The translations under genes and the position numbers were made by a program. 64,000 nt of DNA from Hedera helix. Lineage: Eukaryota; Streptophyta; Magnoliopsida; Apiales; Araliaceae. The DNA is taken from assembly GCA_947179155.2 (NCBI GenBank), contig OX359269.1:29442017-29506016 (forward strand), written 5' to 3'. Of this stretch, positions 58,791 to 64,000 are shown in pieces; position 1 is the stretch's first letter, and every line of letters begins with the position of its first letter. Under the pieces are notes generated by a model that worked only from the letters and a program-made list of their open reading frames with translations, was not told the origin of the DNA and did not search any database.

Positions 58791-61700
58791 TTTAACGCCC
58801 CCCAAAAATCCCCGCACTTGCTATGACGGACCTTGAGCGTTAAAATTCATACATTTACCAACTTAACCAATGATCCCATAATCATATTGGTTGAAGTAGT
58901 TTATTTTAGACTATACATTAAAAAAATTCCTAACTTAGTCTCTAGATCTTAACTTGATCTTGATCTCATTATTTATATAAGTAGCAATTTATAGTTTATC
59001 TGTATAAATAGATAACACCATATATAACGGTCCAATTTTAACCTTAAGATTTAAATATTCTATTACTTTACATATGCAAGATTCACAGTATTAAATAATT
59101 AGGACGGTTCTTGGGAACAGAAAATCTTGCGATGAATATTTGTATTTTCATCAGTGATAAATGTTTGCATCTTTATCCATGACAAATGCTTGTGTCTTTG
59201 TCTGGTGCAATATTCTCTTTCCATACAGAACATACCAAACTACTTTAAAACCCTCACTCAAAATATATTTAGTTATAGTGATATCTCTTCATATCAATAT
59301 TCTTACTTATCTAACATTCAGAATAATAATAAAAAGCTTGTACTTGGGTCCGAGAAACCTAAAGATAAATTTGATCATTTCACATCGATTAGTCATGTCT
59401 CGGATGCTTGTAGTACTCATAAATATTATTTACCGTCCTCAATCTGATAAGTAGTTCATTATCAATACTGTATTAAAATTTTACTATCTATCTGAAGTTC
59501 AGAGTATCGGCATAACATGATCAGTTTGTATTACCAATACTCTCATTCAGATTAATAGATTTTTAACAATTCTAAGTTATACCAAAGTAAAGACATAACA
59601 GCATTCTTATGATAATAAATAGATAATATCATTCATATAATATTCAGTTACATGGTTTGTTTGTTTGTATTACAACAGTCATTATGACTTTATACAGATA
59701 CAAGCTGCAAATAAGTTTTATTCGTAAGAATGATCACAACGGCTCAGTAAGTCTAACATACTATCGCATACACAGTTTATACTTTCATATAAATTTTAAC
59801 GTGCTTTGACTGAACATACATCTTAGTTAATAATCATATTAATTTGTACTTAAGAATAAATACATTTTATGCATACTCATATGCATCATCAAATATAAAT
59901 TAACATTTAACAGTTAATCAAGAAATAACACATAATCATTTAATCACATAAGACCTTCATTCATGTACTTTCACATATCAACTATCACATAATATCATGA
60001 GCAATCTTAGAACATGCTAATAACACATAAAGTTTTAGAACTTGCCTCGAATCGAAACTAGGGTTTTTCGACAGAGCGTTAAAACCCTACAAAACGGGTT
60101 ACGTGTACCCGACTGTTAGTTTTTTGAATTTTACTTCTTGATAAGTGTTTTTCTAACTTAACTAGACTATTTCCATTGATGTAATATTTAGGAAAAGTGG
60201 CTAACACAAAATCTCATTTTTAAGCATAGAAATCCGAGAGCCCTTTTAAATTTTTAGCTTCAACCTCTTTTCCGGTAACAGTCATAACGTTTTCATACAT
60301 AAACATTTTTAGGTGATTATTGATTCTAAATTTATTAAAATTTCATGATATACAACTTTTATTTAGGTTTCTAAGGCATATTATGATTTTAAAATTTCAA
60401 AACTTTGCAAAAATAGTTAGTGAGCATACTTTGATCAACATTTTTAGGGTTAACCATGTAAAACATGGTACCGCTTGCCTTAATTACTTAAGATATCATG
60501 TTATAAGACTCAATAACACTTCATAACATAGAAAATAACAAAATTATAAATCTACTTATGTATGATTTATGACTTTTACTCAAGAATACGAAAAACGAAT
60601 CGAAGAACACGAAGAACTAACTTTCATCGTTCTTGGTTTATCTTGTTAAAACATGATGCCACAAGCATAAATTTGCTAGGACATCATGTTTCACAACTCT
60701 ATAATACTAAATTACAAAATCATAAACCTACTTATGTAGGAAATTATAACTTTTACTCAAGAACACAAGAAGAGCAAAAAATTAGACATGGTAACGACTT
60801 ATGTTCTTGAGCTTTTGGTTCATACTTGAAATAATTTGAGTATTATAACTTATTGCATGTGTGATTATGAAACTTTATATTTAAAATAATTGTCATTACA
60901 ACGGCTTATATAATTGATTATAACAATTTATAATTATTAATCAAGAACACACGAAGAACGACAATCGTACATGGCTACGACGTACATTCTTGAGCTTTGA
61001 AACTATGAATTGAATTTTGACATTATAACTACTATAAAATGAAGAAATGCTCAAGAACACATGAAAAAACATAGAGAACGACAATTGTATATGGCTACAA
61101 CTCGTGTTCTTAGGCTTTATTAACACTAAAGATGTTAGAAAATCGAACATTATAACGACTAGAAATTGTACCTTGTGAAATTGCAAACTTCAACTATTTA
61201 TTTGCAATCAACTCTCAAGAACTCACTTTTATATTGAGTGTAACCTTGATACTTGAATTTAAGCTTTGAAAACTAATGAACTTAATGAATGAACTAGCTT
61301 GCTATTTATAGGAAAACCAAAGTTTCATTCATCGCATTTTTTTCCTGGCTTATTGCACTTTGTACCCTAGTATATTCCTGGAATATTCCCTTCTTGGCTT
61401 GGCTTGAAGTTTGGCTAGACTTTAGCTCCAAGTTTGCCTAGACTTTGGCTTAGCTTAGGCTTTAACTTTATCTACTAACTAGAGTTAACAACTAACTCAA
61501 CATTGGTTAATTCTTTACTAAAGCTAGCAACTTGATTAGGTGATTAGTTTATTAATTTACCAATTAAACTTATTAGGTTAATCTTAATTTTAATTAACCT
61601 TAATCTTAATCAAATATACATGTAGTATAGTTGAATTTTACTATTCATATTTGACTTTTTCGTATTTATACCATATAATTTTCGTATTATACGGTATAAC

Positions 61701-62464
61701 TAAATCAATTAGTCTTCTAGGTCATTTCTATCAAATTTTGTTTATTCCTAACTAAATTAGTTCATTTTCAACGAAATTAGTTCATTTTTAAGTCTTCCGG
61801 TTTAATTGACCTTTACTGCTTAAAAGTCTGACATTATTGAGTTTTGTTCTGTATAAACACTATTATGTTAAGTGAAAAGTTCAACCGACTTTGCATATTT
61901 TTTGGTGAATAGTATTTTTGATTACCATTTCTTAGAAAATGGTTAGACGATTAAAAAGTATAAAAAAAGTTCTGTCTTATCCCTATTTCGTCCTATTCCT
62001 GGCACGCTTTTTGAGAAAAAAAATTATTGACTATTACGTGTTTTCAAAACGTGGGAATGATGACTCATGCAATAAAATGTCAATTTAACGTACACATTTT
62101 TCTCGAGAGCCTAGGTTATTTATTAGGGTTTAGGTTTAAACTCTTTTTCCAATTTAGGTTTTTGCCTTAAATTGACTTCTTGATTTTATTAAGTGTTAAG
62201 CTTAACTACGTGAACCAAAACACAAAATTCTACATATAAAATAATCACATTACACATTTAAAAGCTTAATTCAAGTTTTACTAATCATGTAACACATAAT
62301 TTAGGTTAAAAAAGTTAACCTGCAGTCGTATACGATCGCATTTTTGAGTAGTATATATTCTTTAAGATAGCTCAAGCGATACTCAAACAATCGTTCTTAG
62401 GTTTTAAATTGACAACCTAAATTAAATCTTGTCAGGTCATATTTGAAATATTTGGGATATTAAA
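58791..62464 (-). mobile_element. LARD-B 5' LTR
   Basis: It aligns with 53131-56773 throughout. The TATA box is at 61302-61310 (minus strand) and the hairpin at 59729-59748. It lacks the extra 103-bp start block seen beside the 3' LTR. The terminal dinucleotides have mutated (TT for TG at 58791; AA for CA at 62463-62464). Confidence 0.87.
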
Positions 62465-64000
62465 AAAACTTTTACCATTGTAAGCCTCCTTGAAATTCAC
62501 CACCCGGAATGAGGGAGGCCCGATTTCTACTGGAATAAGTGTCTTTGTCTCATAAGCAAGACGAAAAAGAAAGTCACCCATCATGGTCTGAGGAGTGGTC
62601 CGATATGCCCAAAGTACATTATGCAGCTCCTTGGGCCATCTACTTTTAATCTCGTCTAGTCTCCTTTTAATCACATTGAGCATAGTCATGTTGGTAACCT
62701 CCACCTGACCATTTGTTTGATGATGTGAAACTGACACCTTCCGATGTTGAATAGCCAAGTCAGCCAAGAACTGTTCAAATTTAGCACCTACAAACTGTAA
62801 CCCATTGTCTAACACTAAAACCATAAGAATCCTAAACCAAAATACCACAGACTCCTTAAGAAATTATATACAGTCTTGTTCAATGCTATGTCGTAGTGGT
62901 TTTGTCTCCACCCACTTGGTCATTTAGTCAATAGCCACCACCAAATAAGCAACCTATCCCATGGTTTTTGGCATGGGTCCCAGCAGATCAATTCCCCAAA
63001 TAATAAATGGTATCGGGGATAACACTGATGATAAATAGGGTTATTCAACTGACACTTCAAACACTTTTGTACGAACTCTTTTGCTTCTTGAAACATTGCC
63101 AGCAAATAATATCCTTGTCTGATCAACTTGTATGCTAATGACTTTGCCCCCATACGATCACCACGGATACTCAATGCACCTCTTGAAAAGCATAAGACGC
63201 TTCTGACGGAACCAAACACTTCAACAAAGAGGAGGAATAAGCCTATAATACAAATCTCCATCGATCATGCAGAAGTAGGCACTCCAATACTTGATCTGCT
63301 TGGCCAACAATTTATCTAAAGGCAAGTTCCCCTCACTGAGATACTCCAGATATGATGTAAGCTAATAATTAGACCTCTCCATCGGCATTAACTCCTTCTT
63401 CAGAAAGCTTGGCTCATTAAGGATCTCTAGATAAATCGAACCTCTAAAAGTATCCACCTGTGTAGTAGCCAACTCAAACAGCTCATCAGCTACCATATTA
63501 TTATTCTGATTTTTTCCATGGAGGGATTAGGACTCAAAGCATTGAAGCAACATCTTAACCTAAGATAAATACTTTGTCATCTTTGTCCCCCGAGCCTCAA
63601 ACTCACCCTGAATTTATTTAACGACCAACTGTGAATCACTAAAGATGAGTACATGATGCACCTTTAAACTCTGAGTTAGCCTTAACCCTGCTAATATCGC
63701 CTCATACTCAGCTTCATTGTTGGTGGTCTTAAACCAGAATATGATCGCTTGTTGAAACTTGAAACTCTCTGGATTGAACATGATTACTCAAGTTCCACTA
63801 GCATCAACAGTTGATAACCCATCCATATATAGAGTCCAGGACGATGATAATGCCCATTGCCCCCAGTTATCAACTCCACATCTAAATTAGAATTGGACTT
63901 CAAATCTTCTTTGGTGAACATACACTCCACCATAAAGTCTACTAGTGTCTACCCTTTGATTGTCGTTCGAGGTTGGTAATCTAAAATAAACTGACTCAAC
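62465..64000 (-). pseudogene. TAT RNase H and integrase (minus-strand element), running off the window
   Basis: On the minus strand from 64000: LYMDGLSTVDASGT, then NNEAEYEAILAGLRL and VLIFSDSQLVV (about 63840-63610), the second RNase H-like domain of TAT elements. Next SIYLEILNEPSF (63450-63400). The zinc domain has MGAKSLAYKLIRQGYY and FVQKCLKCQLN (about 63150-63040). The DDE core has WGIDLLGPMPKTMG (63000-62950), VLDNGLQFVGAKFEQFL and HHQTNGQVEVTN (62815-62690), then ELHNVLWAYRTTPQ and VNFKEAYNG before the LARD-B insertion. It is the best preserved pol in the window, with a few stops and frameshifts. Its C-terminus is at 52836-53130. Confidence 0.88.

Larger units (their letters stand above)
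53131..62464 (-). mobile_element. LARD-B: complete large-LTR non-coding element in TAT integrase
   Basis: On the minus strand: 5' LTR 62464-58791, primer-binding site, interior of about 2 kb, and 3' LTR 56773-53131. LTR ends on the minus strand are TGTAATAT and GGGGGCGTTACA, with TTTAACGC/TATTAAA decay at the 5' LTR. The target duplication is degenerate (AAGAT at 53126-53130, AAAAC at 62465-62469). Integrase codons of the TAT element lie on both sides, so the insertion point is certain to within a few bases. No gag or pol is found. LTR length (about 3.65 kb), primer-binding site and a shared hairpin relate it to LARD-A, though the LTRs are otherwise diverged. Confidence 0.88.

Overview
This window looks like nuclear DNA from a flowering plant, probably a eudicot. 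It is AT-rich and intergenic. I found no intact host protein gene and no rRNA or tRNA gene. Nearly all recognisable sequence is LTR retrotransposon: Ty3/gypsy elements of Athila, TAT and Tekay/Del-like type, plus one Ty1/copia remnant, inserted into one another. I cannot name the species. Family names rest on terminal motifs, primer-binding sites and recognisable protein motifs read by eye, not on database searches.

Layout. 1-2351 is a minus-strand LTR of a large-LTR non-coding family, here called LARD-B. 2352-7380 is mostly unassigned AT-rich DNA with a short LTR-like insertion, a 150-bp tandem duplication, a fold-back MITE and microsatellites. 7389-13528 is a decayed minus-strand Athila-like element: integrase, a GC-rich linker, an extra ORF of the putative plant transposon protein type, and a polypurine tract. 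An Athila-like LTR sits inside its integrase. 13529-28115 is a plus-strand large-LTR element (LARD-A) with a 2.15-kb non-coding interior. Its 5' LTR contains an inverted solo LTR of its own family (15794-20377, target duplication ATTAA), and its two LTRs have different U3 regions. 28116-29838 is a decayed copia pol.

29839-42581 is a plus-strand TAT-lineage element with gag, protease, RT, RNase H, integrase, an antisense extra ORF and a 3' LTR. At one site between RNase H and integrase it carries two back-to-back solo LTRs, with GAAGT occurring three times. 43367-64000 is a second, minus-strand TAT element. Its antisense ORF is broken by a tandem Athila-like non-autonomous element (LTR, interior, LTR, truncated interior; 44595-51396). 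Its integrase is broken by a complete LARD-B element (53131-62464).

The most interesting signals are structural. The two LARD families share termini, an initiator-Met primer-binding site and a small LTR hairpin, yet show no coding capacity. LARD-B carries a doubled plus-strand priming junction that appears to have been used in two alternative ways. LARD-A LTRs carry arrays of about 39-bp self-complementary AT units whose number varies between copies. The LARD-A ends appear to be recombinant. Both TAT elements keep an antisense ORF of the same domain type.
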